From positions 148,614,597-148,678,596 of the forward strand of contig CM075652.1 of assembly GCA_037953625.1 (NCBI GenBank): a stretch of 64,000 nucleotides of DNA, in the 5' to 3' direction. Position numbers and translations under genes: made by a program. The notes under the pieces were generated by a model. That model worked only from the letters and a program-made list of their open reading frames with translations, made no database searches and was not told the DNA's origin. Shown here piece after piece: positions 49,052-61,865 of this stretch (within the stretch, counting starts at the first letter, position 1; each line of letters opens with the position of its first letter). This DNA is from Crotalaria pallida. Its lineage: Eukaryota > Streptophyta > Magnoliopsida > Fabales > Fabaceae.

Positions 49052-52000
49052 ATTCCTTAGCAATTGATATAAAAGGGAATGAAATTCATGCAAACATTCC
49101 CATATTCCGGACTAATTTATGTTGGAAAAAGCTTGCTTACCAGAGCTTTTGTTCCATGTGTAATCCAAGAAACAGGGTCTGAAGCTTCAGAAGTCAGATT
49201 AGATCTTTCGGAAGGTGAAGTACACTTTACAAAGGGGTGATCCAACAATTCATTTGCTGAAGGGCGATCACGCGGATTACGTTGTAGACATTTTCTAACA
49301 AAATCTTTTCCTTCAATTGAGAGACTATCTGGGATTGTTGGGAGTTCCTTGCTATTACCGATCTTGAACATGGCAGCAACCTGTTATGGTAACATGCCAA
49401 GTCAAGCTATAAGAAAGAATTTACAAGGTGTAATGTTTGCAATAAAAGAAATCATCATTGCTTTGTAATTACAATTATAAATAAAAAAATGTCTACATTG
49501 TATTAAAAAAAAAATAGTAAATAAAGTTCTGGTCATAAATTACTCACCCCTTCATACTGACTCCAAGGTGGCTTAGTTGTAGCCATTTCCAAAACTGTGC
49601 ATCCAAGACTCCATACATCCACAGCAAGGTTCAATCCATTGTTCTTTATAACCTGAATAATCAGAAATCAAAGATATTGGCTCAGAAAACCAAGATGCAA
49701 ATAAATATATAAAGTACTGAACATGAAAGAGGAAAATATTAGAACCTCAGGAGCCATCCAATAAGGGCTTCCCTTGAATGATAATGGACATGTCTGCCCT
49801 GTTATCTGAAAATTATAAAAGGTATAAGTAGGACATAACAGATAGAGACTGTCTTGATTAGTGAAATAGTGACTTTTTAACCAAGATTCCCAATTTCATA
49901 AAGTATTAGAACCCAATTTTCATATATTACTCATTTAGCTTGACGTAGGTATAATTATAACAGATACTGTATAATTTTTAATCTCTAAGCTTACATGTTT
50001 TGCCATGCCAAAGTCTGCCAACTTGACCCGGCCATTTGGATCTACCAGTATATTTGCTCCTTTGATGTCCCTTTACAAGTATATGCAATATAGATACATC
50101 AGAAGTTGAAAAAACTAATCATCAAGTGGCAAAACAAAAGTTTAAATTTTTTACTTCATGAATAGGTAACTTCGCTGACCTGTGGACAGTATTTTTAGCA
50201 TGTAAATAAGCAAGCCCTGACAAAATTTGTTGAGTATAATTACGAATAACTGGTTCACTAAATTTCCCATATTCTTGAAGAAGTTTATATATGGAGCCTC
50301 CAGATACAAACTCCAGGTATATGTAAAGCTTGTCATCTACCTGCACAAGGGATCATCCAGCAGCTTCTGTAAGTAGATTACAAAAATGAATACCGCTGAG
50401 AAACGTCAACTAAATTGTTGCGTGAACCACAGAAATGGACAGTCTAGAACAAATCCCAAAATAAGTCATAATCATTCACAGGGAGCTTAAGGTAAACATC
50501 AAAATGTGAATGGTGATATTTCTTGCAAGAATGGAATTAGAAAACAGGAAATGGACGAGAGAACTTACTGTTTCAGAACCATAATACTGCACAATATTCG
50601 GATGCCGTAAACGGCTTAACAAACTAATTTCCTGCCAAACCACCAAAAAATAATTAATTTCCTTAGATTTTAAATTCTGTGTTAAATTAAAAACATAACT
50701 AGAAAATGAATCGATGCACGTAATAAAAAAATTGAATTATTTACCATCGTGAAATTCTGATAAATTTAAGGAATTAATACCTGATTTAGTTGCTTAGCAC
50801 ATTCCTTAGACTTGGCATCATCTGAAAACAGAGTAACCTCCTTCATAGCACACATTTCACCACTATCACTAAAAGAGACAAACAAGACAAACAATTTCAA
50901 TCAAGCAATTTTTATTAGGATGCATATGTAGAAAATATATACAAAACATAATTAAGAACTTTTGGTTTAAAGTACATACTTATTGAAGCCAAGATAGACA
51001 TGTCCAAATGTGCCTCTGCCAAGCAGCTTTCCTTTTTTCCAACGTGAGCCCGGGCTCATTGGATTATCTGCTCTAGCTGGACTCCTTGGCACAGATGGAG
51101 ATGTTGCTGCAGAATTTGAATGAGAGAAAGGTGATGAATTGGTAACAAGCAAAGGAGGAAGGGGCAAACGATGACTCTGTTGTTTCCCTTCTTCAGCCCA
51201 TCCTGTCTGTGAGTCATTGGGCGTTCCCCCAGCTCTAGGATGAATAGGTGTGACAGCTCCACTCTGAATTCTAGAGCTTGGACCAGGGCTAGCCATTCGG
51301 GGACTAGGTACTGGAGAATACTCAGGGCTACCCCTGCTTGGTTGCCAAAATAACTGTCCTGACATATCCCCTCCCATTGAATTATGCCCAGAATTTTGAC
51401 CGGAACCTGGACTAGAGCAGTGCCCAGATCCAATGAAATTGACCTCAGAATATGGCTTTCCAGAATAAAAAGCAGAGTTCAACACCTGATCAGTGCCAAA
51501 TGCTCTCAATGGACTTCTAGATGGACTTGACAAGGAACTGTCAGGAGCACTGTAGAAGGCACCATGAGGAGGAACTTGCAGATTCGGTACATGGTTGCGT
51601 AACGGCCTCCGTTTTGGTGGAGTAGAAGGCATATGATTACTTAAAATGTTTTCTGTTTTTTTGGCTTCTCTTGAATGTAGCGGGGAAGCGGCAGATGGTT
51701 GATCCTTTTGCATCAAGCTTCAAAAAAAGGGCAATGTATGAGTGAAGTTCAATATATGTATATCTGATGCAAGCAATCACAAATAACCTAGACACGCATG
51801 ATACATAACAATATAAGCAATCTAGAAGCATATTACAGTTTGAAGAGGCTACCTGGAAGGACTGCCAACAGCAGTTCTAGTCCCAGTCTCAGAGTCAGTT
51901 GCCCGAGGACTACGGTTGCGAGACCCTGCTGGTTCGTCACTGTCAACAGAGCAATCACTAGAAATTGATGCAGTGACCAGATCTCCATCAAAATCTGAAG

Positions 52001-52418
52001 GGTTTGGCCTGCCCCGCATGCATCCAGGTTTTGGAAGCGGAAGAAACAATGAAGGTTTTGAGCCCTTTTCCAGTCTTGATTTTGATGATATGCTAATTTC
52101 GGAATCTACTCGGCCTAAACCTGAAGGGTGCAAACCAGGAAGTGGTAGTGGCTGAGCAAGAGGCCTCTCAGCAAAACTTTGACACCTTGCTACTTTGGAA
52201 GGCGAAGGAGATCTTGAGTCAGCAGGAGAATTATCCCCCTTCTCTGAAATTGTGTCATTGCAATGTCTACGATTACGAGATCCTCCAGTTTTACCACTTA
52301 ATTTAACTTCATATGGAATTTTAAATTTCCGGTGCAATGTGTCAATAAAACTTTCCTTATTTGCTTTCTTCTTGGTTTCTTTTGAATTTGATGATGATTT
52401 TCCAAACCACGAAGGCAT
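48027..52418 (-). CDS. YDA: Mitogen-activated protein kinase kinase kinase YODA-like
   Basis: Eleven minus-strand exons: 52418-51853, 51717-50980, 50868-50781, 50631-50569, 50340-50180, 50070-49995, 49805-49746, 49652-49548, 49380-49141, 48761-48670, 48555-48027; about 905 residues. It starts MPSWFGKSSSNSKETKKK. Residues 1-410 are Ser/Pro-rich and, in YODA, this region is inhibitory. The kinase domain has a glycine loop GRGTFG (about 422-427), catalytic Lys444, HRD at 538-540 with DIKGAN, DFG at 558-560 and GSPYWMAPE (576-584). A Ser/Pro-rich tail of about 210 residues follows. YODA acts above MKK4/5 and MPK3/6 in stomatal patterning and embryo elongation; that role is by family. The gene is intact and all key residues are present. 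The leader contains an intron and a GA repeat. Confidence 0.94.
49002..49049. repeat. (TA)n microsatellite in YODA-like intron 9
   Basis: About 24 TA units between exons 9 and 10. Confidence 0.95.
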
Positions 52419-52626
52419 ATTTATATTCTTTATATTAAGAAGCAGTAAGCAAGTTTCTTAAAAGGATCCCGCTAATAGTTCGAAAAATATGTCATTTAAC
52501 ATCTGTAGCCTGAGTTAATGTCATGATCCAGCAATACGTCTTGACGAATAGACAATGCACAAATTCCAAAAGCAGTAACTTTAGAGTGCAAGACAGAAAT
52601 TAGTCACTGAAAGCTACTGCGAAAAC

Positions 52627-53538
52627 CCTGCAGCAGAGAGAAACATGTACTTCCAATCAGTAAAATATGCGTATAGTACAATTTTTTTGTCATAATTTAT
52701 ATATTGTATCCAAATTCTTCAATATCATATATGTGTGCGCGCACACACTTAATCACCAGGCCCTTCACAAGACTGTCCAAAGTGATAAGTTACACAACAG
52801 CTAGTAATGAACATTAGTCAACTAGTGTCGTATTATGGAAAGCACCATACACCTCATCTGACATGACAAGGGATTAACTAAGTATTCTGCAAGTAAACCA
52901 CTCGCCTCCATCAGCTAATATTCGCTCGATTTCCCATATTTCTCAAGTTCAATAGTCAAACTTAAACATCAATTTATAACGGTTTAATCTCCTTGTTCAA
53001 TCTTAATAATTAATAAAACATGAGTGACAACCATTAGTAATTGCTTACATATGTCTTGTATGCAGATGATAAAATTCCAAAACTATAATGATTACTAAAA
53101 AATGAACATTCACCCGCTTTTCATTAGCTTAAATTTCCCTACTTTTCAACTTAAAGCACAAACTACGTATCCTATAAATCCTAAGTTCTTCTAACCAGAT
53201 CGTCCAAAAAATAAGAAACACCAACCTCTCAATCAAACTAATATACATATTATTGATTACTTTTTGGGTGTGCTGAAGTGTTCCAATACTCAGATTCCCA
53301 CATACCCAGAGAAAAAAATAGAATAAAGATTCAAACTTTGAAATTCACTGACTCAACTGAATCAAATTTATGAGAATCCCAAGCTGAACTAACAACCCAT
53401 TGTTAAAAACAACCACCTGAAAACACAGATCCACCATAACAAGATAGCGCATGGGAAACAGCAAAATCAACTAAGTTGTTGATCATTAAGTGAAATAAAC
53501 AAAAGGGTAACCAAAAATGTTAAAAAGGTGGAGACTTA
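52627..53538 (-). other. Leader intron of the YODA-like gene (proposed)
   Basis: On the minus strand, TTGAA followed by GTAAGTCTC near 53538 gives a strong donor, and CTGCTGCAG before 52627 a strong acceptor. The intron of about 0.9 kb would separate a non-coding first exon from the exon containing the start codon. It would move short upstream ATGs out of the message. Confidence 0.55.
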
Positions 53539-53758
53539 CTTCAATTATAACTCAACTCTGTGAATCTGAACTGAACCAAGAGCACGATTTTGAGCTCAAA
53601 TCTGAGTGATAGAAAATTTTCTGAACCGTTAAGAGCCCCAACAAAGAACCAGAAAACTAGAAAATGCAAGAAATGGAGAAGGAAGTTGGAGCAATTTGTG
53701 GTGAAAAATTCGGAATTGAGAGACAGTGAAAGAAGATCGCGTAGAGAAGGAGAGAGAA

Positions 53759-53762
<4 letters not shown>

Positions 53763-53801
<39 letters not shown>
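53763..53801. repeat. (GA)n tract in the YODA-like leader exon
   Basis: About 19 GA units; on the sense (minus) strand this is a CT tract close to the likely transcription start. CT/GA tracts near start sites are common in plant promoters. Confidence 0.85.
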
Positions 53802-53804
<3 letters not shown>

Positions 53805-53831
53805 AGAGTGAAGAGAGGGTCTCTGTCTCAA

Positions 53832-55195
53832 TGAGTGTTGATTCTTCTTACATCTTTTTAATAAAAAAATAATTAAATTGTTAATATACTAATCCTTGTT
53901 AATACTCTTTTTTTTTTTTTGTTGAAAATATGTGTTTTGGTAACTTGTGAATATAAATCAAAATCAATACTTTATTTACTATATAAATTGAAATCTACCA
54001 GATTATTAAAGGCAGTTCAAAATTCAAATATACTAGTTATTTATTCATAATTACTGTATTTACTGAAAAAAGTATACTATTATATGAGTAGTATCATTTT
54101 TTTTCCTTTTTTCAATAAATAAATAACTTATGAGGAAAAAACACATGATTTGCATCAACCCAAAAGAAGTAAATTATTAATACTGATTATTAATAATTAA
54201 TATTAATACCTTTTTTTATTTTGTAACTTGTCAATATTAATAACAATAATTTTCTACGAAATGAATTCTACCAGATTATTATAGGCTCTTCGAAATTAAA
54301 ATATAGTTATTTATTTAATTATAATATATCCATTTTTCCTTTTAAAAAAAACAAATATCTTATGAGAAAAAAAGAAACGAATTTTGGATTAAAAAATTAA
54401 TATTCTATCTTATTCTTAATGTAATATCATTTAAGACAAATTCACGTTAACCAGAGAACGTGATTAATTTTATTAATAATATTAAAAATTAAACATTTTG
54501 ATATATTTTTTTTAAAATTAATTTTATAATTATTATTAGGATTATGTTGAATAAAAGTAGTTACTGAAATATTAATTAATTATCATTAAAATATTTAAAT
54601 AATATCTTATAAATAAGAAAAAAATTCCAAAATAATGTTATATTAAGGAAATGATGAAGTGTTTTGGAAAAATATGAGAAAATGTATCAATAAAAAATAT
54701 TTAAGAAATTCTGATGTTGTATGTATTTTAAATAATTTTTTCCTTTTAAAAAACTTATAAGTAAGATCCGATTTGCATTAACCCAAAAGTTAATATTTTG
54801 CAAGAAAACTGAAAATGTATCTTTATAAATCATGCATTTACTTTGAATGGTTAAGATTTTTGTAAGCGGGACCAAAATAAGTAATGTAATACAATGATAT
54901 TTTTTTATCAAAAAAATACAATAATTATGTAATGTAGCACTGCACCTTCCATGGATTGGCAATTGGTTTTTGGATTTGATGCGTTCAAAGTTCAAACCAA
55001 AGGTATCAAGCTAAGGTAACTACATGGAGATAGTGGTGATAGTTGGCATGGTTGCCAATATAAAATTAAAAAATTTAAAAAAAAGGATGCTTTATGATTG
55101 TGTTGCAATCAAGATATATATAAAATTAAAAAGTTTCGGCCTAAAAAAGAAGTGTGAAACGATTTGTTAGAATATTATATTATGGAGTAGTAGCC
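53832..55195. other. Gene-less AT-rich stretch
   Basis: Upstream region of the YODA-like gene, then very AT-rich DNA. Two segments look like diverged copies of one another (ACCAGATTATTA at 53998-54009 and 54270-54281, each followed 20-40 bp later by TAGTTATTTATT). No gene is supported. Confidence 0.4.
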
Positions 55196-55207
55196 AGCGA
55201 GACTTAA

Positions 55208-55408
55208 CCAACGTGCTGTTGGTCTAGTGGCAACTCACTAGGTCCCTTAACCATAAGGTCTTGAGTTCGACATCCATGGAAATGGAGAGACATGTGTTGG
55301 GAGACTCCTGCCCACAAAGTGGAGTTTCGTAGGGTTGGGGTAGATTTAGTTGGGTCGCCAAAGTGCGAAAGCCTAGACACCAGCTGCGAAAGCAAAAAAA
55401 AAAAAAAA
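55208..55408 (+). mobile_element. SINE with exact 12 bp target duplication
   Basis: About 200 bp. The tRNA-like head has an A-box-like GTTGGTCTAGTGGCAAC and a B-box-like GAGTTCGACATCC. The body includes GGAGTTTCGTAGGGTTGGGG and it ends in a poly(A) run of 16 from 55394. AGCGAGACTTAA occurs immediately before (55196-55207) and after the tail (55409-55420). The clean ends suggest a fairly young copy. Confidence 0.9.
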
Positions 55409-56449
55409 AGCGAGACTTAATACGTACATATGTAATAATATTATAAAATGATTTTTTTATTGTGATTATTACTCTTACCGCTTAGTGCGAACTCGGTTGG
55501 GTCGGACCGGATGAGTCGGATTCTGGGTAAACCAGATTCGGGTACCGGTTAGTGTAAAAAAAATGATTTTATATAAAAAATAAATTTATCTAATATTATG
55601 AAATATGATATTTTAAATTTTGTCTATAAATATTTTTTTTATCTAAAATATCATTGACATATACTTTAAAACACATATTATAAAACTATTATTATAATTT
55701 TATGACAGGTCTCACCGTGAAAAGATATTACTATAAAAGACTTGCATGGAATGTATCTAATTATTAGTATATTTTTTTTTTATAATAAAATGAATTATAG
55801 AGAGCATAAAGGGTGCTCAGTTATTTTTGACTTAAATATGTTTTTGGTTTTTGTATTTTGACTGAAGCACTAACTAAATAATAGAGTAAATTGATGATAA
55901 AAAAATAAAAAATTATTTTGATGTTATATTACAAGTTGCACAAGAAGCATTGATAAGAGGTGTTTGGTCATATAATCGATGTTTTTTCTTTTAACGGATT
56001 GAATGTTTGTTATATATTATTTTGTATTATGAAATGCATGTGTAATGGTTAAGAAGAACTTAATTGAGTTTTTCTTAATTTTAATTTGAAATTGTTTTGT
56101 TATATGTGGCAACATGTATCACCAATTTTATTTTTTTTTAGTAAACAACATGTATCACCATTTTTAATGATTGGCATGGATTTTTCGTTAATCATATGTA
56201 AAAAAAAAAAATTAAAAAAAGTAAACGGAAAGGTATGAAGCCAACCTTAAAAATAAATTAAACAAAAACAAAAATATCTATCAAAAACGCTCCCAAAATA
56301 CAAAGACGTGAGTATATTTAAGCTAACGTATTTTGTCAAACATATGATACGATTCGGCCATTACCTATTCGGATAATTTCAATAGTATATATCACAACAG
56401 GTACGTATATAACACTTTTATTATTATTATTATTATGGATTTTACTAAT

Positions 56450-56832
56450 CAGCAATCTAAATTTGGATGGTTGCTATGCAAACTTTTGTTAGATTCATAA
56501 GAATTTACCACTTAATACATGTATGTTATGTCATTGCTTAAAGCATAATGTTGAGAACGTGAAGAAGAAGAAGGAACAGTTCTAGCAAAATTGAAACAAC
56601 TTTAACTTTTTTCTAAGTAATGTTTTTGAAAATTAAAAGTTATAATTTGTGTAAAGGTACAAAGGACTTAATTAAAATAATCTAGTTTTTATGTTGGACT
56701 AGATTTCAAAAATCAATTTTGACTACTTTAAGCAATGACATGACATACATGCATTAGGTGACAAATTCTTATTAATATAACAAAAGGTTGCATAGCAACC
56801 ATCCAAATTTAGATTGTATGTTAGAAATATTC
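56450..56832. mobile_element. Hairpin MITE related to 12484-12683
   Basis: About 380 bp with long inverted ends: GCAATCTAAATTTGGATGG... on the left and ...CCATCCAAATTTAGATTG on the right, followed by TTAGAAATATTC. The AACCATCCAAA and TAGAAATATTC parts are shared with the shorter element next to the MATE gene. Confidence 0.65.
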
Positions 56833-57980
56833 TATTATTATTAAGAGTATGCCCAATTCAAAAATAAATAAATACTAAATAAAAAGGTGTGCCGTCAAAG
56901 AAACGAAATTACATTACAAACTAGGTGCAATTTTACACTTTCATATATATATATATATATATATATTTCTACCATTTTTTTTCCGCACTTCTTTTTATAT
57001 TTCATAATTTTTTTTATCTCTTTCATTCATGTTATATCACCAATCACATCTTTTTTTACTTTTTTTTATTACTCTCTTCCCTACATCATTTATCTAAAAA
57101 TAAAATGCAGATATCATCAAAATAAATAAATAAATAAAATGCAGAAGAAATATCTATCTTTTTACATTTATTATTACTTTTTTTTTTCTCTAAAACCTCA
57201 CGAGAGAAGATTGCCTGAGTTGGAAATATTATACGGTCATATGAAGTTGTTTCAAAAGTTTTTTAAGAATTAGTTGAGTATTAAAATTTTGAAAAATAAA
57301 CGAATTTTGATTTTAGTTCTTAACATTTTTTTATCAATTTTAATCTTTAAATTTTCAAAAAGTTTAGTTTTCATCCATGTCATTTACGACAACTCGTGAT
57401 TAAAACTTATATTGCAACACTTACATTTTTTAGTCTATGCGATGCATAGGTTGTTTATTTATAAAAATTAATTGTTTTGGTTGAACATAATTTTAAAATA
57501 TTTTATATATGTAATAACAAAGTACAAAGATAAATAATAAAGTGATTAATATGATTAACTTAGTGATAAAATTGACTTTAATTTTATTTTTTCAGGATTT
57601 AATTAATATAGAGAACAAAAGCAGTACATAAAAGCATGAGAGTGTTTGGCATAGGGTTAAAAAAAAAAAAGACACGACAGAATCGATCCGAATAAGCATG
57701 TAAAAATATAGGTTTAGGCAACAATTTTAGAGCAGAAATTATACCTTACTTTTTTAGCAAGGTCTGCAAAAACACGATCGAGCTTTTGTCAAACTAACCT
57801 GGTACGACACACCAACCCAATTTATTTTATTTTTATTTTAAATTTGCTGAAGTTTTTTTTGCAGAAAATGGAAAAAAAAATAAAAAAAAGGATCCACTAA
57901 TCCACTACACTATACAATGCTTATTTACTTATTTACTAATACATATACGTCATTTAATACATAAAACTAGTGTTACTACC

Positions 57981-58023
<43 letters not shown>

Positions 58024-58425
58024 TAGCATACGTATATATATATTTTTTTTAAATGGTTGTCGGGCAGACACTCATAAGCACAGGATTAAACGCATGGTGT
58101 GGGCTTCAATAGCATTTTTGTAACACGATTTTAAGCCATGTTTTTTAAGCACGACACTGTCAAAACCCGAATCCGAACCAAACAGACACGAACACAATCG
58201 AATAGCACGAATTATCACCTTTGATTTAACAGATGAATGTCGGCTTCAAAAATCAAACTAATACTTCCAGTCCCATCTAAAAATATCTTTTACGTAGAAA
58301 ATTACACAAAAACTCCTAAATAACGATAATAGGGATAGGCTCAGCCTTCTCTCTTCCTCAGTCTTTTTCTCTTCTCTTTTCCATTTTCCTCTCTTCTGTG
58401 ATAGCGGTAGAAGGGGAGGGAGAAT
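56833..58425. other. AT-rich stretch upstream of the retrotransposon
   Basis: Contains TA and TTA microsatellites (56944-56965, 57979-58019). Patches with repeated ACGACA/ACGA words at 57670-57810 and 58135-58215 look like the two ends of a degraded repeat element. No gene is supported. Confidence 0.4.
57979..58019. repeat. (TTA)n microsatellite
   Basis: About 13 units of TTA/ATT in intergenic DNA. Confidence 0.9.
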
Positions 58426-58732
58426 TGTGAATTCAATGCTCCTAATTATGTGGATTATGTTTTGATGATGACAAAATAATTAACAAATCATGCCTTGAAG
58501 ACATTGCAACATCAACATCAACAAGAAGTCAAGAAAAGAAGACAAGTGCCCAATCATTCTCAATCAAATATTAATTGTAAATTTCTAACTTATGTTGAGA
58601 GTGGTTGAGAGTGGGTAGAAATAGTTAGTCTCTTCTAGGAATAAATTTTTATATGTTTATTAAGTTGAGATTGACCAAAAATTAATACTTGAGAGGAAAA
58701 ATAAAATTGAAAAATAATTTTTCCCATATCTG

Positions 58733-58900
58733 ATCAAAATACTCGAGTATTTTGATAAAGACTCGAGTATATACTCGAGTATTTATAGAAAAACTCGAGT
58801 ATTTGTGCCAGGTCAGCAATTATGACCGTTAGTCTTGTTCGTGCACCAATTCACTCGTGACCGACCAAAAAGACTCGAGTATTTACCAAAAGACTCGAGT
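58733..58900. promoter_or_regulatory. Palindrome array 1 in the LTR (six ACTCGAGT)
   Basis: ACTCGAGT begins at 58741, 58761, 58773, 58793, 58873 and 58893. Spacings are 20, 12, 20, 80 and 20 bp. Most are followed by ATTT. The first is the centre of a perfect 24 bp palindrome, 58733-58756. Sireviruses are known to carry repeated palindromes in the LTR upstream of the promoter; a role in regulation or protein binding is inferred. Confidence 0.8.
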
Positions 58901-59795
58901 ATTTTTGTCCAGTCAGCAAAAATGAACGTTGGAGAGACTCAAAAACTCAATTGAGGGCATTTTGAGTCTCATCCAACCCCAAGAGAGAATTCAGAACCTT
59001 ATTGTAAAATTTCTCTTTGAATTTGTGCAAGAACAAACAAGACAACAACACATCATTGATTCAAGCTTTCTTAATTTCCTCTTCTCAAGTGTTAATTCCC
59101 AAAAAGCTCAACTTCTCACTCATATTGTCATTTTATTCCAAGTTGAGTTTTTAGGCCTCAATTCTTACATTGAGCTGTGCTTATTTGTGCTAGTCCATTG
59201 TGAGATTAGTAATACACATACAAAAAGCTTGATTATTCAAAGTCTTGGATTGTTCCCAAGCAAACCCTAAGTGGCTTAGGGTGTTGGAAGTCTTGAGAGG
59301 TTCTCAAGCACAAGACTAGGAAGTTCCTAGCCCGGTGGAGTTTCTTGAAGGGAGTTCAAGGAAGCTTTGTGAAGAGTTCTTCAATCACCGGAATCAAATT
59401 GGGGTAGAAATCAAGAGTTTGGTACACTCTTGAAAGGGTTAGGTTGAGTGAGGCCATTCTCAAGCAATCCTTTGTAATTTCTAACAATTTGATTATTAGT
59501 AGAAACTCCTAAGTGATTAGGAGGACTGGATGTAGCTCATTGTTGGAGTGAACCAGGATAAAATTGCTTGAGTGTTGGTTTATTGCTTTTAATCTACTTT
59601 CTAGCTCAATAGACTTAAGTCATTTCAATCAATTAGGATTTATACAATTAGGTAGCAAGCTCAAGGAATCTTTGTGTTTAAAAGTTATTTAGATTGCTTG
59701 CTATTCTGTTGGATAAGTTCCTGTTTATTATTGAATTGATTTGAGTTAAATTGCTGAATTTTCGTTTCTGGTTTTTCTGCTATCTGATAGGAAAA

Positions 59796-59867
59796 ACTCG
59801 AGTATTTCAGAAAAGACTCGAGTTGTTCATCACTGAAAAACTCGAGTATTTCACAAAAGACTCGAGT
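59796..59867. promoter_or_regulatory. Palindrome array 2 in the LTR (four ACTCGAGT)
   Basis: ACTCGAGT begins at 59796, 59816, 59840 and 59860 (spacings 20, 24 and 20 bp), within 210 bp of the LTR end. The motif and period match array 1. Confidence 0.8.
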
Positions 59868-60005
59868 CTTTTGTGTCTGATTCCAGAAAATTCAGTCTTA
59901 GCTCCATTCTTCAATTATCAATCGAAATATTTGGTATTAGTGCTTCAAAATACTATTCACCCCCCCTCTAGTATTTGCTTAGCCCGCTTGTTGGTTTCCA
60001 ACAAG

Positions 60006-60017
60006 TGGTATCAGAGC
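60006..60017 (+). other. Primer binding site, initiator-Met tRNA
   Basis: TGGTATCAGAGC is complementary to the 3' end of plant initiator methionine tRNA, the usual primer of copia elements. It lies 2 bp after the LTR. Confidence 0.9.
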
Positions 60018-60073
60018 TCGGTCGAAAGATCGAGTGTAACAACTTTTTCGAAAAAGATCCTTTTGGAAACTTA

Positions 60074-61852
60074 ATGAGCTCTAGCAATAACTTTGGTGGA
60101 GAAGGAGCTTCAATAAACCGTCCTCCACTATTTAATGGTGAAGGATATGTTTATTGGAAAACTCGCATGAAAGTTTTTATTGAAGCAATTGATATGGATA
60201 TTTGGGATGCAATTGAAAATGGTCCTTTCATTCCCAAAAAGAAAATAAATGATGAAATTGTTGAAATTCCAAGGAGTAGTTGGAATGATGATGAAAAGAG
60301 AAAAGTCTCATTTGATTTAAAAGCTAAAAACATCATCTTTTCGGCTCTATCCCATGATGAATTTTATAGAGTTTCCCAATGTAAATCGGCAAAAGAAATG
60401 TGGGATACTTTGCAAGTCACACATGAGGGAACAAGTGAGGTTAGAGATGCAAGATTGAATTTTCTAACTCACGAATATGAATTGTTCCACATGTTGCCAA
60501 ATGAAACCATTAGTGACTTGCAAAAGCGATTCTCTCACATTGTTAATCATTTGATTTCCTTGGGAAAAGTATTTCGCAATGGTGAAACTACTAACAAAAT
60601 TCTAAGATGTCTTGATAGGAGTTGGCAACCCAAGGTAACCGCCATCAAGGAATCAAGAGACATAAATAGCATGGACTTAGCCACTTTGTTTGGCAAACTC
60701 CAAGAGCATGAGATGGAGCTTACAAGACTTGGGATGCATGAGGAATCGGACAAAAAGAAAAAGAGCATAGCACTCAAAGCTTCAACCAAAGCTACAAAAG
60801 AAGTTGAAGAATGCTCTACAAGTGGAGATTCCGATGGTGAATCAAATCAAGAAGAATTTGGGATGTTTGTGAAAAGATTCAACAAATTCTTCAAAGGGAA
60901 GAAAGGTGGATCTTCATCCAATTTCAAGAGAACCAAAGACTCCAAACAAAGAGAAAAGAGTACCAATGATGGAGTTAAGTGTCATGAATGTGGAGGGGTT
61001 GGTCACATAAGAATGGAATGTGCCACATTCTTGAAGAAGAATGACAAGAAGACCCAAGAGACCAAAGGGAAGCGTGCATACATTGTTTGGGATGCACCGG
61101 AGAAGAGCAATGAATCATCTTCAAGTAGTTCCGGTGATGAAAATGCAAACCTTTGTCTCATGGCCAAGAACAATCATGAGTCCTCATCAAGAGCTAATCA
61201 TGGCATGAGTGAAAGTGATGATGAGGTAACCTCTAGTTCTTCTTGTTCCTCTTCAAACTCCATTTCATATGATGATTTGCAAGAAGCCTACAATGAAATG
61301 TTAATTCAATTTAAAAGGCTTGCTAAAATTAATAAGGAAAAATGAAAGAAAATTTTGGAGTTTCAACATGAAATTGATGAATTGCAAAAATCTATAAATG
61401 AGTTGAAACTTCAAAATGAATCCTTGGAACTTATTAATTCTAGTCATCAAAGTGATTGTGCAAATCATGAGGAGATTATCACTCCATGTGAGAGATGTGA
61501 TGAACTTGAAAAAGAAGTGAAAGAGTTGAAAAACAAACTCACAATCTCACATAGTGATAGAAACCTCAACCGGTTGTTGAACTCTCAAAGACATAATCAC
61601 AACAAAACCGGTTTAGGATATGTTCATAAAACGAACAAAAAGTACAAGGTGGTTGGAACATTTTCTAAGAAAAATTCATCAAAGAGACCAACTTGTACTT
61701 ATTGTGGAAAGGTTGGACATATCAACATTGAGTGCCACATTAAGAAGTTTGAAATGAAAAAGGGCACTTATATGTGGATTAAGAAGGGAGAAAGTCCCAA
61801 CACTAACCCTAAGGGACCCAACATTGTTTGGGTACCCAAAGTGAACAAGTGA
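60074..61852 (+). pseudogene. gag with one premature stop
   Basis: Starts MSSSNNFGGEGASINRP with the copia gag signature PPLFNGEGYVYWKTRMKVF. The first part runs to a TGA at 61343-61345. The same frame then continues without interruption from 61346 to a stop at 61850-61852, so only one in-frame codon breaks it. Two CCHC zinc knuckles are visible: CHECGGVGHIRMEC in the first part and CTYCGKVGHINIEC in the second. A Lys/Glu/Leu-rich coiled-coil region lies between them, around the stop. It would form the capsid/nucleocapsid precursor. Confidence 0.85.
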
Positions 61853-61865
61853 TTTCATTTTGTAG

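Larger units (their letters stand above)
58426..60003 (+). repeat. Left LTR
   Basis: The right limit is firm: ...GGTTTCCAACA ends 2 bp before the primer site. The left limit is the TG of TTGTGAATTCAATGC near 58426 and is uncertain without the partner LTR. That gives roughly 1.58 kb. It contains two clusters of the palindrome ACTCGAGT. Confidence 0.65.

Noticed and set aside
58929..59270. 113-residue frame in the LTR
   Set aside because: LTRs are non-coding and the frame has no conserved domain; it is probably chance.
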